A stretch of DNA of 64,000 nucleotides. Origin: Amaricoccus sp. Its GTDB lineage: Bacteria > Pseudomonadota > Alphaproteobacteria > Rhodobacterales > Rhodobacteraceae. Numbering within the stretch: the stretch's first letter is position 1; each line of letters begins with the position of its first letter. Shown here in pieces: positions 16,917 to 27,532 of this stretch. The stretch covers positions 1 to 64,000 of the forward strand of contig NZ_JAGOMQ010000015.1 in assembly GCF_017993425.1 (NCBI RefSeq). Reading direction: 5' to 3'. A model generated the notes under the pieces. The model was not told the DNA's origin. It did not search any database and was given only the letters and a program-made list of their open reading frames with translations. The position numbers and the translations under genes are program-made.

Positions 16917-17389
16917 CGGGCAGGGATGCCTCCGCCGTCGCCCGCGGCCCGACGGCCGCCGACCCCGCGCTGCGCGCCTTCCTCGCCGGCGTCACGGAGG
17001 GCGCCCGCCGCTTCATGGGCGGCGACCCCGGCCCATGGCTCGCCAACGCCTCGCGGGCCGACGACGTGCTGATCCTCGGGGCCTGGGGCGGCTGGGAGCG
17101 CGGCTGGCCCGCCGCCGAGGCGCGCTACCGCTGGGCCGCCGCCCGCTTCGCCGGCGGCGAGGCGAAGCTCGACCTCACGCCTCTCGGCGTCTTCGAGGGC
17201 CCCGACCTCGCCGTGACCGTCGCCGTCGAGCGCGCCACGGTCCGCATCGCCGGGCAGGCCGACCCCGCCCCGATGGCGCTCCGCGTCACCCACGTCCTCC
17301 GCCGCGAGGACGGCGACTGGCGCCTCGTCCTGCGCCACGCCGCCCCCCTCGTCGGCCGGACCGCCCCGGACGCGGTCCCGGAACGCTGA
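16913..17389 (+). CDS. SnoaL/ketosteroid-isomerase-like (NTF2-fold) protein
   Basis: The 158 residues resemble the NTF2 fold. There is a helical N-terminus (ALRAFLAGVTEGARRFMGGDPGPWLANASRADDVLILGAWGGWERGWPAAEARYRWAAARF). A beta-rich C-terminus ends in RVTHVLRREDGDWRLVLRHAAPLV, the usual last strand. Such proteins are small-molecule binders or isomerases; the substrate is unknown. The start is GTG, overlapping the previous stop. With the methyltransferase it suggests a small metabolic or detoxifying operon. Confidence 0.75.
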   Translation: MTGRDASAVARGPTAADPALRAFLAGVTEGARRFMGGDPGPWLANASRADDVLILGAWGGWERGWPAAEARYRWAAARFAGGEAKLDLTPLGVFEGPDLAVTVAVERATVRIAGQADPAPMALRVTHVLRREDGDWRLVLRHAAPLVGRTAPDAVPER

Positions 17390-17403
17390 CCGGTCCCGGC
17401 GGC

Positions 17404-18261
17404 CTACTCCGCCGGAATCGCCTTCTCCAGCCGGTAGGGATGCGCGGGATAGGTCCCGAGCACCTGCACCTGCGTGGTGAAGTAGTCGAGCTCCTCCAGC
17501 GCGCGGCGCACCCTCGGCTCGTCGGGATGGCCCTCGATGTCGGCATAGAACTGCGTCGCGGTGAACTGGCCGTCGATCATGTAGCTCTCGAGCTTGGTCA
17601 TGTTGACGCCGTTGGTCGCGAACCCGCCCATCGCCTTGTAGAGCGCCGCGGGAATGTTGCGCACCCGGAACACGAACGTCGTCAGCGCCCCCGCCACCGG
17701 CGCCGGCCGCGGCTCCGGCGACATCACGAGGAAGCGCGTGGTGTTGTCGGCGCGGTCCTCGATGTGCCGGGCCAGAACCTCCAGCCCGTAGATCTCGCCC
17801 GCGAGCTCCGAGGCGAGCGCGGCGAGCGACCGGTCGCCCGCCTTCGCCACCACGTCGGCCGAGCCCGCGGTGTCGGCGCCCGCCCGCGTGGCGATGCCGT
17901 GGCGCCGGACGAAGCCCCGCACCTGCCCGAGGAGCGGCGGCTGGCTCAGCACCGTCCGCACCTCCTCGAGCCGCACGCCCGGGACCACGAGCAGGTTCGC
18001 ATGCACCCGCACGAAATGCTCGCCGATGATGTGCAGCCCCGATTCCGGCAGCAGGTGATGGATGTCGGCGATCCGCCCGTAGGTCGAGTTCTCGATCGGC
18101 AGCATGGCGAGCCCCGCCCGCCCGTCGTTCACCGCGGCGATCGCCTCCTCGAAGGTCGCGCAGGCGAGCGCCGGCCGGTCGGGAAAGGCCTCGCGGCAGG
18201 CCTGGTGCGAATAGGCGCCCGGGTTGCCCTGGAAGGCGATCGGAAGCAGGGTGTCGGTCAT
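17404..18261 (-). CDS. pheA: Prephenate dehydratase
   Basis: The 285 residues have the periplasmic-binding-like catalytic domain (IAFQGNPGAYSHQACREAF…LAMLPIENSTYGRIADIHHLL) and a C-terminal ACT domain (FVFRVRNIPAALYKAMGGFATNGVNMTKLESYM). It converts prephenate to phenylpyruvate in Phe synthesis, and the ACT domain gives Phe feedback. It is a monofunctional enzyme without chorismate mutase. The gene converges on the NTF2-fold gene with a 14-bp gap. Upstream it diverges from the cytochrome c gene. Confidence 0.94.
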   Translation of the reverse strand: MTDTLLPIAFQGNPGAYSHQACREAFPDRPALACATFEEAIAAVNDGRAGLAMLPIENSTYGRIADIHHLLPESGLHIIGEHFVRVHANLLVVPGVRLEEVRTVLSQPPLLGQVRGFVRRHGIATRAGADTAGSADVVAKAGDRSLAALASELAGEIYGLEVLARHIEDRADNTTRFLVMSPEPRPAPVAGALTTFVFRVRNIPAALYKAMGGFATNGVNMTKLESYMIDGQFTATQFYADIEGHPDEPRVRRALEELDYFTTQVQVLGTYPAHPYRLEKAIPAE

Positions 18262-18517
18262 CGGGCGATCCTCGCGCAGCGCGCGGCCCGCATGTCAGAA
18301 CTCGGCGCGAAAGGAAAGCCCGGCCCGCCCGCCGCCCGCGCCCGCGGCCCGAGCCCGCCTCCCGCGGCGCCCGCCCGGGACCGGACGGCATCCTCCGGCG
18401 CGGACGCACGCCGCGCGTCCGAAGGATGCTTGCGCAGGCGCCGCGGAAGCGGCTAATACGGATCGCAGCGGTGCTCCGGGGGCGCGTCCCGCCCCCGCAA
18501 GGAAGGTGCATAAGCCG

Positions 18518-19018
18518 ATGAACACGATGGAAATCACCAAGATCGTCGGCGCGTTCTGCGGCAGCCTTCTGGTGTTCCTGCTGATCGGGACCTTCGCGGG
18601 CGCAATCTTCGACACCTCTTCCGAGGCGGTGGCCTTCTCGATCCCCGTCGAGAACGCCGAGGGCGGCGACGCGCCGGCGGCCGAGGAGGTCGATGTCCCC
18701 GCGCTCGTCGCCGCCGCCGACATCGGCAAGGGCGAGGCGGTGTTCAAGAAATGCGCCGCCTGCCACAAGGTCGACGGCACCAACGCCGTCGGCCCGCATC
18801 TCGAGACCGTGGTCAACCGCCCGGTCGGCTCCGTCGCCGACTTCAAGTACTCGAGCGCCATGGCCGGCCACGGCGGCACGTGGGACGAGGCGACGCTCTT
18901 CCACTTCCTCCAGTCGCCCAAGGGCTTCGTGCCCGGCACCGCGATGGCCTTCGCCGGCCTGCCGAAGGAAGAGGACCGCGCCAACGTCATCGCCTACCTC
19001 GCCTCGCTCAACAAGTGA
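18518..19018 (+). CDS. Membrane-anchored class I cytochrome c (c552/CycM type)
   Basis: The 166 residues have an uncleaved N-terminal anchor (about residues 8-31), an Ala/Glu-rich linker, and a cytochrome c domain. The haem motif is CAACH (C79, C82, H83), with the Met ligand in GTAMAF. It should shuttle electrons from the bc1 complex to terminal oxidase, as cytochrome c552/cy does in Rhodobacterales. The ATG at 18518 follows GGAAGGTGCATAAGCCG. The 18262-18517 gap is the divergent promoter region with pheA. Confidence 0.92.
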   Translation: MNTMEITKIVGAFCGSLLVFLLIGTFAGAIFDTSSEAVAFSIPVENAEGGDAPAAEEVDVPALVAAADIGKGEAVFKKCAACHKVDGTNAVGPHLETVVNRPVGSVADFKYSSAMAGHGGTWDEATLFHFLQSPKGFVPGTAMAFAGLPKEEDRANVIAYLASLNK

Positions 19019-19136
19019 GGCGCAGCCCGCGCGGGCGGTCACGAAAAGCTGTGAGCGGCGCGGCGGTTTGACGCTTTACCGGGCCGCGACCGCCGGTAGA
19101 GTGACGCGCATCGCCCACCTACCACAGGTAGCCCAT

Positions 19137-21038
19137 ATGCCCGACCGCGCCGCGACCGCCCCGGATGCCGTCCCGACGTCGGCCGCCCGGAGGATCGCAG
19201 GCGCGGCGCTCTCGGCGCTCCTCGCGCTGGCCGCCCCGGCGGTCGCCGCCGAGGGCGGCGTCATCGTCAGCCACGGCATCTCCACCTTCGGAGACCTGAA
19301 ATATCCCGCGGGCTTCCCGCATTTCGACTACGTCAACCCCGACGCGCCCAAGGGCGGGACCATGTCCTTCCGCGGCACCGGCGGCAGCCAGACCTTCGAC
19401 AGCCTCAACGCCTTCATCCTCAAGGGCGAGCCGGCGCAGGGCCTCGGCCTCCTCTACGACAGCCTGCTCGCCGGCTCGGCCGACGAGATCGACGCCTCCT
19501 ACGGACTGATCGCCGAGAGCCTCGAATACCCCGAGGACCGCTCCTGGGTGATCTTCCACATGCGCCCCGAGGCGCGCTTCGCCGACGGCGAGCCGATCAC
19601 CGCCGAGGACGTGGTCTGGACGTTTGAGACGCTGCGCGACAAGGGCTCGCCCACCTACCGGATCACGCTGGCCGACGTCGCCGGCGCCGAGGCGATCGAC
19701 GACCACACCGTCAAGTTCACCTTCAAGGAGGGCGTGCCCACCCGCGACCTGCCGGCGCTGGTCGGCGGGCTCTCCATCCTGCCGAAGCACTACTACGACA
19801 CCGTGCCCTTCGAGGAATCGACCCTCGTCCCCCCGGTCGGCTCCGGCGCCTACGAGATCGCCGCCGTGCAGCCGGGCCGGTCGATCAAGTACTGCCGCGT
19901 CAAGGACTACTGGGGCGCCAAGGCGCCGGTCAACGTCGGCTCGGGCAACTTCGACTGCTACGTCTACGAATACTTCGCCGACAACACCGCGGCCTTCGAG
20001 GCGCTGAAATCCGGGCAATACCTCTTCCACGAGGAGTTCTTCTCGGCGATCTGGGCGAAGGATTACAACTTCCCCGCGATCAACAAGGGCTGGGTCAAGC
20101 GCGAGGAGCTGCCGGACAACCGGCCCTCCGGCACGCAGGGCTTCTGGATGAACCTGAGGAAGCCCCAGCTCCAGGACATCCGCGTCCGCGAGGCGATCGC
20201 GCTGATGTTCAACTTCGAATGGTCGAACGCGACGCTCTTCTACGGCAACTACGAGCGCACGATCAGCTTCTTCCAGAACTCGCCGATGATGGCCGAGGGC
20301 CTGCCCGCCGGCGAGGAGCTCGCCACGCTGGAGCGCTTCCGCGACCAGCTGCCGCCGGAGATCTTCACCGAGCCTGCCTACCTGCCCCCGGTCAACTCCG
20401 CCGAGCGCACCAACGACCGCACCGCGATCCGCCGCGCCTCGAAGCTCCTCGACGAGGCCGGCTGGACCGTCGGCCCCGGCGGCCTGCGCCAGAACGCCGA
20501 GGGCCAGACGCTCAAGATCGAGATCCTCGAGGACAACCCCTCGCTCGAGCGCGTCATCAACCCCTTCGTCTCCAACCTGCGGCAGATCGGCATCGACGCC
20601 AGCCTGCGCATGGTCGACAGCGCCCAGTACGAGGAGCGGCAGAAGAACCACGACTACGACATCCTGCCGACCCGCCTCGTCATGTCGATGGCCCCCTCGG
20701 TCGAGCTGCGCACCATCTACGGCAGCCAGGGCGTCGACGCGGCGGGCAGCTTCAACCTCTCCGGCGTCAGCGACCCCGCGGTCGACGGCATCATCGAGCT
20801 GATCATCGCCGCCCAGTCGCGCGAGGAGCTCGACGGCCGGGTGAAGGCGCTCGACCGGGTGCTGCGGTCGAAGCAGCTCTGGGTGCCGAACTGGTCCAAG
20901 GGCGCGTTCTGGATCGCCTACTGGGACGTCTTCGGCCGCCCCGACGAGCCGCCCGCCTATTCGCGCGGCGACGCGTACTGGTGGCTCGACCGCGAGAAGT
21001 ACGACGCGCTGAAGGCGCAGGGCGCGGCTCTGCCCTGA
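19137..21038 (+). CDS. yejA: Extracellular solute-binding protein of the YejABEF importer
   Basis: The 633 residues begin with a signal peptide (…[23 protein letters not shown]) and a family 5 peptide-binding domain ([22 protein letters not shown]…). YejA delivers oligopeptides, including microcin C-type compounds, to YejBEF. The start at 19137 was chosen for the signal peptide; the frame upstream overlaps the cytochrome gene in another frame. The yejB start lies one base after its stop. This heads a five-gene run to 25489. Confidence 0.9.
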   Translation: MPDRAATAPDAVPTSAARRIAGAALSALLALAAPAVAAEGGVIVSHGISTFGDLKYPAGFPHFDYVNPDAPKGGTMSFRGTGGSQTFDSLNAFILKGEPAQGLGLLYDSLLAGSADEIDASYGLIAESLEYPEDRSWVIFHMRPEARFADGEPITAEDVVWTFETLRDKGSPTYRITLADVAGAEAIDDHTVKFTFKEGVPTRDLPALVGGLSILPKHYYDTVPFEESTLVPPVGSGAYEIAAVQPGRSIKYCRVKDYWGAKAPVNVGSGNFDCYVYEYFADNTAAFEALKSGQYLFHEEFFSAIWAKDYNFPAINKGWVKREELPDNRPSGTQGFWMNLRKPQLQDIRVREAIALMFNFEWSNATLFYGNYERTISFFQNSPMMAEGLPAGEELATLERFRDQLPPEIFTEPAYLPPVNSAERTNDRTAIRRASKLLDEAGWTVGPGGLRQNAEGQTLKIEILEDNPSLERVINPFVSNLRQIGIDASLRMVDSAQYEERQKNHDYDILPTRLVMSMAPSVELRTIYGSQGVDAAGSFNLSGVSDPAVDGIIELIIAAQSREELDGRVKALDRVLRSKQLWVPNWSKGAFWIAYWDVFGRPDEPPAYSRGDAYWWLDREKYDALKAQGAALP

Positions 21039-21039
21039 C

Positions 21040-22113
21040 ATGGCGGCCTATGTCCTCCGCCGGCTGCTGCTGATCGTCCCGACGCTCTTCGGCATCCTGC
21101 TCGTCAACTTCGTCCTCGTGCAGTTCATGCCGGGCGGCCCCGTCGAGCAGGTGATCGCCCGCCTCGAATCCGACACCTCCGCCACCGGCCGCATCACCGG
21201 CGGCGGCGGCGAGGTCGGCGGCGGCCAGAGCGAGTACCGCGGCGCCCAGGGCCTGCCGCCCGAGTTCATCGCCGACCTCGAGAAGCAGTTCGGCTTCGAC
21301 AAGCCCCCCGCCGAGCGGTTCCTGCTGATGCTGCGGAACTACCTCACCTTCGACTTTGGCGAGAGCTACTTCCGCTCGATCTCCGTCGTCGACCTGGTGC
21401 TGGAGAAGATGCCGGTCTCCATCACCATCGGCCTCTGGTCGACGCTGCTCGCCTACCTGATCTCGATCCCCCTCGGCATCCGCAAGGCGATGCGCGACGG
21501 CAGCCGCTTCGACACCGCCACCAGCGGCCTCATCATCGTCGCCTACGCGATCCCGTCCTTCCTCTTCGCCATCATGCTGCTCGTCCTCTTCGCCGGCGGC
21601 TCCTACTGGCAGATCTTCCCGCTCCGCGGCCTCACCTCCGACAACTGGGCCGAGCTGTCGCTCCTCGGCAAGGTGACCGACTACCTGTGGCACATCGTCC
21701 TGCCGGTGACCGCCTCGACCATCGGGGCCTTCGCCACGCTGACGCTCCTGACCAAGAACAGCTTCCTCGACGAGATCAAGAAGCAGTACGTGATGACCGC
21801 CCGCGCCAAGGGCCTCGCCGAGAACCGCGTCCTCTACGGCCACGTCTTCCGCAACGCGATGCTCATCATCATCGCCGGCTTCCCGGCCGTCTTCATCGGC
21901 GTGTTCTTCGGCGGCTCGCTGATCATCGAGACGATCTTCTCCCTCGACGGCCTCGGCCGGCTCGCCTACGAGAGCGCGATCCAGCGCGACTACCCGGTGG
22001 TCTTCGGCACCCTCTACGTCTTCGGCCTGATGGGCCTCGTCGTCGGGCTGATCTCCGACCTCACCTATGTCTGGGTCGATCCCCGCATCGACTTCGAGAG
22101 CCGCGAGGTCTGA
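21040..22113 (+). CDS. yejB: Peptide ABC transporter permease YejB
   Basis: The 357 residues have an N-terminal helix ([31 protein letters not shown]) and a BPD_transp_1 domain with the EAA loop ([23 protein letters not shown]). There are about six membrane helices. A Gly-rich insert near residue 50 is typical of YejB. It forms the channel with YejE. It abuts yejA and yejE on both sides. Confidence 0.92.
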   Translation: MAAYVLRRLLLIVPTLFGILLVNFVLVQFMPGGPVEQVIARLESDTSATGRITGGGGEVGGGQSEYRGAQGLPPEFIADLEKQFGFDKPPAERFLLMLRNYLTFDFGESYFRSISVVDLVLEKMPVSITIGLWSTLLAYLISIPLGIRKAMRDGSRFDTATSGLIIVAYAIPSFLFAIMLLVLFAGGSYWQIFPLRGLTSDNWAELSLLGKVTDYLWHIVLPVTASTIGAFATLTLLTKNSFLDEIKKQYVMTARAKGLAENRVLYGHVFRNAMLIIIAGFPAVFIGVFFGGSLIIETIFSLDGLGRLAYESAIQRDYPVVFGTLYVFGLMGLVVGLISDLTYVWVDPRIDFESREV

Positions 22114-23223
22114 ATGCGGCTCAACGCGCTCCAGCGCCGCCGGCTGGCCAACTTCCGCGCGAACCACCGCGCCTTCTGGTCGCTCTGGATCTTCCTCGCC
22201 CTTTTCACCATCGCGCTCTTCGCCGAGTTCGTGGCGAACGACCGCCCGCTCGCCGTGCGCTTCCAGGGCGAGTGGCGCTTTCCGATCTTCTCCTTCTACT
22301 CCGAGGCCGATTTCGGCGGCGAGTTCCAGACCCAGGCCGAATACAACTCCCCCGAGGTGCGCTGCCTGATCGCCACCGGCGGCATGGAGGTCTGCCTCGA
22401 CGACCCCGATGGCGTGCTCGCCCAGGTCCCGACCGGCGCCGTCGACGGCCAGCCCATCACCGATCCCGGCCGCGCGATCTGGCCGCCGATCCGCTACAGC
22501 TTCAACACCATCAACTACGACGTCCTCACCGCCCCTTCCGCCCCCGACCGCCAGCACTGGCTCGGCACCGACGACCAGACCCGCGACGTGCTGGCCCGCG
22601 TCATCTACGGCTTCCGCATCTCGATCCTGTTCGCCCTCGTCGTCGCCGCCGTCTCCGCCATCATCGGGGTGGCGGCCGGCGCCGTGCAGGGCTACTTCGG
22701 CGGCTGGGTCGACCTCGCCTTCCAGCGGATCGTCGAGATCTGGGTCAACATGCCGAGCCTCTACGTGATCATCATCCTTTCGGCGATCTTCACGATGAAC
22801 TTCTGGCTCCTCACGCTGCTGATCGCCTTCTTCTCGTGGACCAGCCTCGTCGGCGTCGTCCGCGCCGAGTTCCTGCGCGCCCGCAACTTCGAGTACGTCC
22901 GCGCCGCCCGCGCCCTCGGCGTCGGCGACTGGACCATCATGTTCCGCCACCTGCTCCCCAACGCCATGGTGGCGACGCTCACCCTCCTGCCCTTCATCAT
23001 CACCGGCGCGATCGGCGGCCTCGCCGCCCTCGACTTCCTCGGCCTCGGCCTGCCGCCCTCCTACCCCTCGCTCGGCGAGCTCGCGCTCCAGGCCAAGAAC
23101 CGCCTCAACGCCCCCTGGCTCGGCTTCACCGCCTTCTTCACCTTCGCCATCATGCTGTCGCTCCTCGTCTTCATCTTCGAGGGCGTCCGCGACGCCTTCG
23201 ACCCGCGGAAGACATTCCGTTGA
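22114..23223 (+). CDS. yejE: Peptide ABC transporter permease YejE
   Basis: The 369 residues start RLNALQRRRLANFRANHRAFWSLWIFLALFTIALFAEFVANDRPL. A long periplasmic insert (about residues 45-150) precedes the BPD_transp_1 domain with EAA loop (VRAARALGVGDWTIMFRHLLPNAM). It pairs with YejB. The gene begins directly after the yejB stop, and its TGA overlaps the TTG start of the next gene. Confidence 0.92.
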   Translation: MRLNALQRRRLANFRANHRAFWSLWIFLALFTIALFAEFVANDRPLAVRFQGEWRFPIFSFYSEADFGGEFQTQAEYNSPEVRCLIATGGMEVCLDDPDGVLAQVPTGAVDGQPITDPGRAIWPPIRYSFNTINYDVLTAPSAPDRQHWLGTDDQTRDVLARVIYGFRISILFALVVAAVSAIIGVAAGAVQGYFGGWVDLAFQRIVEIWVNMPSLYVIIILSAIFTMNFWLLTLLIAFFSWTSLVGVVRAEFLRARNFEYVRAARALGVGDWTIMFRHLLPNAMVATLTLLPFIITGAIGGLAALDFLGLGLPPSYPSLGELALQAKNRLNAPWLGFTAFFTFAIMLSLLVFIFEGVRDAFDPRKTFR

Positions 23224-23855
23224 CCGACGCCCCCGCCTTCGACCCCCAGCCGACCCTGATCGGCGAGACGCTGGAGCTGCGCCCGCTCGCGCCCGGCGAT
23301 CTCGACGGCCTCCACGCCGCGGCCAGCGACGAGGAGACCTGGGCCGGCCACCCCGCCCGCGACCGCTGGAAGCGCGGGGTCTTCGAGCCCTACTTCGCCT
23401 TCCTGCTCGGAACCGGCACGACGCTGGCCATCGTCGACCGCGCCACCGGCGCGATCATCGGCTCCTCGCGCTACTACACCGCGCCCGACATGCCGGGCAC
23501 GATCTCCATCGGCTTCACCTTCCTCAACCACCGCTGGTGGGGCGGCCGCACCAACTTCGAGCTGAAGCGGCTGATGCTCGGCCACGCCTTCGCGAGCTTC
23601 CCCGAGGTCTGGTTCCACATCGACCCGACCAACATCCGCTCGCAGAAAGCCACCGCCCGCCTCGGCGCCGTCCACGTCTACGACGCCACCCTCGACCTCA
23701 TCCCCGGCAAGCCCGCGCCCTGGGTGATCCTGCGCCTCGACCGCGCCGCCTGGGACCGCGTCTGCGCCGAGCGCACCGGACCCGATCCCGCCGGACCCGA
23801 GAGCGCCGGGCCCGAAAGCGCCAGGCCCAAGAGCGCCGGACCAGGCCCGGCATGA
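23220..23855 (+). CDS. GNAT acetyltransferase embedded in the yej operon
   Basis: The 211 residues form a RimL-like GNAT domain (LELRPLAPGDLDGLHAAASDEETWAGHP…IGFTFLNHRWWGGRTNFELKRLMLGHAF…HIDPTNIRSQKATARLGAV). It overlaps yejE (TTGA) and yejF (ATGA) by 4 bp each, so it is co-translated with the importer. RimL-like domains such as MccE acetylate processed microcin C in known immunity systems, so detoxifying an imported compound is plausible but inferred. The tail is a low-complexity GPESAGPESA-type repeat of about 25 residues. Confidence 0.85.
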   Translation: MTDAPAFDPQPTLIGETLELRPLAPGDLDGLHAAASDEETWAGHPARDRWKRGVFEPYFAFLLGTGTTLAIVDRATGAIIGSSRYYTAPDMPGTISIGFTFLNHRWWGGRTNFELKRLMLGHAFASFPEVWFHIDPTNIRSQKATARLGAVHVYDATLDLIPGKPAPWVILRLDRAAWDRVCAERTGPDPAGPESAGPESARPKSAGPGPA

Positions 23856-25489
23856 GCGCCGCCCTGCCCGGCCAGGAGCCGATCCTCGCCGTCCGCGACC
23901 TGCGCATCGCCTTCCTCCAGGGCGGCCGCCGCACCGAGGCGGTGCGGGGCGTCAGCTTCGACGTCCACGCCGGCGAGACGCTGGCCCTCGTCGGCGAGAG
24001 CGGCTCGGGCAAGTCGATCACCGCCCTCTCCACCGTCCGCCTGCTGCCCGACAACGCCGAGGTGACCGGCGCCATCCGCTACCGCGACAAGGACATGGCG
24101 ACCGCGAGCCCGCGCACGCTCCGCGCCGTGCGCGGCAACGACATCAGCTTCGTCTTCCAGGAGCCGATGACCTCGCTGAACCCGCTCCACACCATCGAGC
24201 GGCAGATCGGCGAGAGCCTCGCGCTCCACCAGGGCGTCACCGGCCGGGCGGCGGCGGGCCGCATCCTCGACCTCCTCCGCCAGGTCGGCATCCGCGACCC
24301 CGAGGGCCGGATGGGCGCCTACCCGCACCAGCTCTCCGGCGGCCAGCGCCAGCGCGTGATGATCGCCATGGCGCTCGCCAACAACCCCGACCTGCTGATC
24401 GCCGACGAGCCGACCACCGCGCTCGACGTCACCATCCAGGCCCAGATCCTCGCCCTCCTCGCCGACCTCCAGCGCCAACGCGGCATGGGGATGCTCTTCA
24501 TCACCCACAACCTCGCCATCGTGCGGCAGATCGCCGACCGGGTGGCGGTGATGCAGGGCGGCGAGATCGTCGAGACCGGCCCGACCGCCGAGATCTTCGC
24601 CCGCCCCCAGCACCCCTACACCCGCAAGCTCCTCGCCGCCGAGCCGCACGGCCGCCCCGACCCCGTCCCCGCCGGCGCGCCCCGGGTGATCGAGACCGAT
24701 TCCCTGCGCGTCTGGTTCCCGATCCGCCGCGGCCTGCTGCGCCGCACCGTCGGCCACATCAAGGCGGTGAACGGCGCCACCGTCGCCATCCGCGCCGGCG
24801 AGACCCTCGGCGTCGTCGGCGAGAGCGGCTCCGGCAAGACCACGCTGGCGCTCGCCATGATGCGCCTCATCGCCTCCGAGGGTCGCATCGTCTTCCTCGG
24901 CCGCGACATCCAGGGCGTCCGCGCCAAGGGCCTGCGCGCGCTCCGCCGCGACATGCAGATGGTCTTCCAGGACCCCTACGGCTCGCTCTCCCCCCGCATG
25001 TCGATCGAGCAGATCGTCGCCGAGGGGCTCGGCGTCCACGGGCTGGAGGGCGACGCCCGCGAGCGCGTGGCGGCGATCCTCACCGAGGTCGGCCTCGACC
25101 CCGCGGTGATGGACCGCTATCCGCACGAGTTCTCCGGCGGCCAGCGTCAGCGCATCGCCATCGCCCGCGCCATGATCCTCCAGCCGAAGCTCGTCGTCCT
25201 CGACGAGCCGACCTCCGCCCTCGACATGACCGTGCAGGTGCAGATCGTCGAGCTCCTGCGCGGCCTGCAACGCAAGTACGGCCTCGCCTACGTCTTCATC
25301 AGTCACGACCTGCGCGTCGTCCGCGCGCTCGCCCACGAGGTGGCGGTGATGCAGAACGGCGACGTGGTCGAGGCCGGCCCCGCCGACGCGATCTTCGAGG
25401 CTCCGGCGCAGCCCTACACCCGCACCCTCCTCGCCGCCGCCTTCGACGACGGCGCGCCCCCCGCCCCGGCCGCCGCCTTCGCCCCCTGA
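23852..25489 (+). CDS. yejF: Peptide ABC transporter ATPase with two nucleotide-binding domains
   Basis: The 545 residues carry two ABC domains. Walker A sites are GESGSGKSI and GESGSGKTT, and the signatures are [13 protein letters not shown] and [13 protein letters not shown]. Walker B motifs are [11 protein letters not shown] and [11 protein letters not shown]. It powers the YejABEF peptide importer. Length and duplicated layout match YejF. It starts with ATGA overlap on the GNAT stop and is the last gene of the operon. 25490-25741 holds no gene and probably contains the promoter of the next gene. Confidence 0.93.
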   Translation: MSAALPGQEPILAVRDLRIAFLQGGRRTEAVRGVSFDVHAGETLALVGESGSGKSITALSTVRLLPDNAEVTGAIRYRDKDMATASPRTLRAVRGNDISFVFQEPMTSLNPLHTIERQIGESLALHQGVTGRAAAGRILDLLRQVGIRDPEGRMGAYPHQLSGGQRQRVMIAMALANNPDLLIADEPTTALDVTIQAQILALLADLQRQRGMGMLFITHNLAIVRQIADRVAVMQGGEIVETGPTAEIFARPQHPYTRKLLAAEPHGRPDPVPAGAPRVIETDSLRVWFPIRRGLLRRTVGHIKAVNGATVAIRAGETLGVVGESGSGKTTLALAMMRLIASEGRIVFLGRDIQGVRAKGLRALRRDMQMVFQDPYGSLSPRMSIEQIVAEGLGVHGLEGDARERVAAILTEVGLDPAVMDRYPHEFSGGQRQRIAIARAMILQPKLVVLDEPTSALDMTVQVQIVELLRGLQRKYGLAYVFISHDLRVVRALAHEVAVMQNGDVVEAGPADAIFEAPAQPYTRTLLAAAFDDGAPPAPAAAFAP

Positions 25490-25741
25490 CCGGCGCCCGC
25501 CGACCCGCCGGGCGGCGTCAACCTTCCTGAACAAAGCATCTACGGCTCAGGCATTATCCTGCAATTACAGTCTATTGATCCGCGTCGCGCACGCGCAACC
25601 GCGTGCAGCCCCTTCGCGCCTCGCGCAGACCGCCCCGGGCCGCCCCCGCCGCGCCTTGCCCGACGCCTTGCCCGCCGCCTCGCCCGGTGCTCTAGTGACC
25701 CCGCCTTCAGGCCAACGCCGACTCCTGGGGAGGAGCACGAG

Positions 25742-27175
25742 ATGAATGCGCCGCTGCGGGAGCCGAGCTTCCGTGAATCCGTCGACCTCATGTTCAACCG
25801 CGCCGTCCGGCTGATGGACCTGAGCCCGGGCCTCGAGGAGAAGATCCGGGTCTGCAACTCGACCTACACGGTGCGCTTCGGCGTGCGCCTGCGCGGCGCC
25901 ATCCACACCTTCACCGGCTACCGCTCCGTGCATTCCGAGCACATGGAGCCCGTCAAGGGCGGCATCCGCTACGCCATGGGCGTCAACCAGGACGAGGTCG
26001 AGGCGCTGGCCGCGCTGATGACCTACAAGTGCGCCCTCGTCGAGGCCCCCTTCGGCGGCTCCAAGGGCGGGCTCCGCATCGACCCGCGCGAATGGGACGA
26101 GCACGAGCTCGAGCAGATCACCCGCCGCTTCGCCTTCGAGCTGGTCAAGCGCGACCTGATCAACCCCAGCCAGAACGTCCCCGCCCCCGACATGGGCACC
26201 GGCGAGCGCGAGATGGCCTGGATGGTCGACCAGTACAAGCGGATGAACACCACCGACATCAACGCCGCCGCCTGCGTCACCGGCAAGCCGCTCAACGCCG
26301 GCGGCATCCACGGCCGCGTCGAGGCCACCGGCCGCGGCGTCCAGTACGCCCTCCAGGAGTTCTTCCGCCACCCCGAGGACGTGAAGCGCGCCCGCCTCGC
26401 CGGCGGGCTCGAGGGCAAGCGGGTGATCGTCCAGGGCCTCGGCAACGTCGGCTACCACGCCGCCAAGTTCCTCTCCGAGGAGGACGGCGTGAAGATCGTC
26501 GCGGTGATCGAGCGCGACGGCGCCATCCTCAACCCGAACGGCGTGCCGGTCGAGTTCCTCAAGACCCACATCGCCGCCACCGGCGGCGTGAAGGGCTTCC
26601 CGCGCGGAACCTACGTCGACGACGGCGCGGCCGCGCTCGAGGAGGAATGCGACATCCTGATCCCCGCCGCGATGGAATCGGTGATCAACCTCACGAACGC
26701 CGAGCGCATCAAGGCCCCGCTGATCATCGAGGCCGCGAACGGCCCGGTCACCGCCGGCGCCGACGAGGTGCTGCGCGCCAAGGGCGTGGTCATCATTCCC
26801 GACCTCTACGCCAACGCCGGCGGCGTGACGGTCAGCTACTTCGAATGGGTGAAGAACCTCAGCCACATCCGCTTCGGCCGGATGCAGCGCCGCCAGGAGG
26901 AGGCCCAGCACGCGCTGCTCGTCTCCGAGATGGAGCGCATCCTGCATAGCGCCGGGGTCAAGGGCGGCATCTCCGAGCGGTTCAAGTCCGAATACGTCCG
27001 CGGCGCCGGCGAGCTCGAGCTGGTCCGCTCCGGCCTCGACGACACCATGCGCACGGCCTACCAGTCGATGCGCGAGGTCTGGCACGGCCGCAAGGACGTC
27101 GACGACCTCCGCGTCGCCGCCTACCTCGTCTCCATCGCCCGCGTCGCCGCCAGCTACCGCTCGAAGGGCCTCTGA
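25742..27175 (+). CDS. Glu/Leu/Phe/Val-type glutamate dehydrogenase
   Basis: The 477 residues show the Glu-binding motifs PVKGGIRYAMGVNQDEVEALAALMTYKCALVEAPFGGSKGGL (active Lys in TYKCAL) and PAPDMGTGEREMAWM. The Rossmann dinucleotide fold is at IVQGLGNVGYHAAKFL. It reversibly deaminates glutamate to 2-oxoglutarate. The acidic residue after the Gly-rich fold (VIERDG) suits NAD better than NADP, which is inference. The ATG follows TGGGGAGGAGCACGAG. The gene stands alone, converging on the kinase gene. Confidence 0.9.
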   Translation: MNAPLREPSFRESVDLMFNRAVRLMDLSPGLEEKIRVCNSTYTVRFGVRLRGAIHTFTGYRSVHSEHMEPVKGGIRYAMGVNQDEVEALAALMTYKCALVEAPFGGSKGGLRIDPREWDEHELEQITRRFAFELVKRDLINPSQNVPAPDMGTGEREMAWMVDQYKRMNTTDINAAACVTGKPLNAGGIHGRVEATGRGVQYALQEFFRHPEDVKRARLAGGLEGKRVIVQGLGNVGYHAAKFLSEEDGVKIVAVIERDGAILNPNGVPVEFLKTHIAATGGVKGFPRGTYVDDGAAALEEECDILIPAAMESVINLTNAERIKAPLIIEAANGPVTAGADEVLRAKGVVIIPDLYANAGGVTVSYFEWVKNLSHIRFGRMQRRQEEAQHALLVSEMERILHSAGVKGGISERFKSEYVRGAGELELVRSGLDDTMRTAYQSMREVWHGRKDVDDLRVAAYLVSIARVAASYRSKGL

Positions 27176-27302
27176 CCCCGCGCGCCCCGCCGGCCCTGCG
27201 CGCGCTCGCCCCGCGCTCCTTCCCGGCGGCGGCAGCGCGCCGCCGGCGCCGCCCTCCCCCTTCAGGCATTCATACTGGCTTGAAACCCTATCGAGCAGGC
27301 GC

Positions 27303-27519
27303 CTCCCCGCCAAAGGGCGGGGAGAAAAGGAAGACTCGCGGCCGCTTGCGGCCGCTCCGGAGGTCGGCCGCAAAGGCGGCCGACCGTCAGCGCCGGCCGA
27401 GCGGGGGGCGCGCCCGCGCGCCTCCCCGAGGTCGGCGCTCCCCGCCGCCGCCTGTGGATAACTACCCCGTTAACTCTTTTATCCAGCGGCAGCTCGAGCA
27501 GCGTCCCATTGTGGGACGC
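27303..27519. repeat. Multi-hairpin structured repeat, copy A
   Basis: Four stems occur in order: CTCCCCGCC/GGCGGGGAG (27303-27311/27316-27324), GCGGCCGC twice (27338-27345/27348-27355), GGTCGGCCGC/GCGGCCGACC around loop AAAG (27362-27371/27376-27385), and GCGTCCCA/TGGGACGC around TTG (27501-27508/27512-27519). Copy B at 40785-40953 has the same order, loop AAAG and GACTC linker but different paired bases. It lies between convergent genes. The rest of 27176-27532 has no gene. Confidence 0.65.
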
Positions 27520-27532
27520 CCCGGTCCCCTGC

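Noticed and set aside
20803-22950. A 715-residue minus-strand open frame across yejA, yejB and yejE
   Set aside because: It is acidic low-complexity sequence with no motif, antisense to genes with clear domains.
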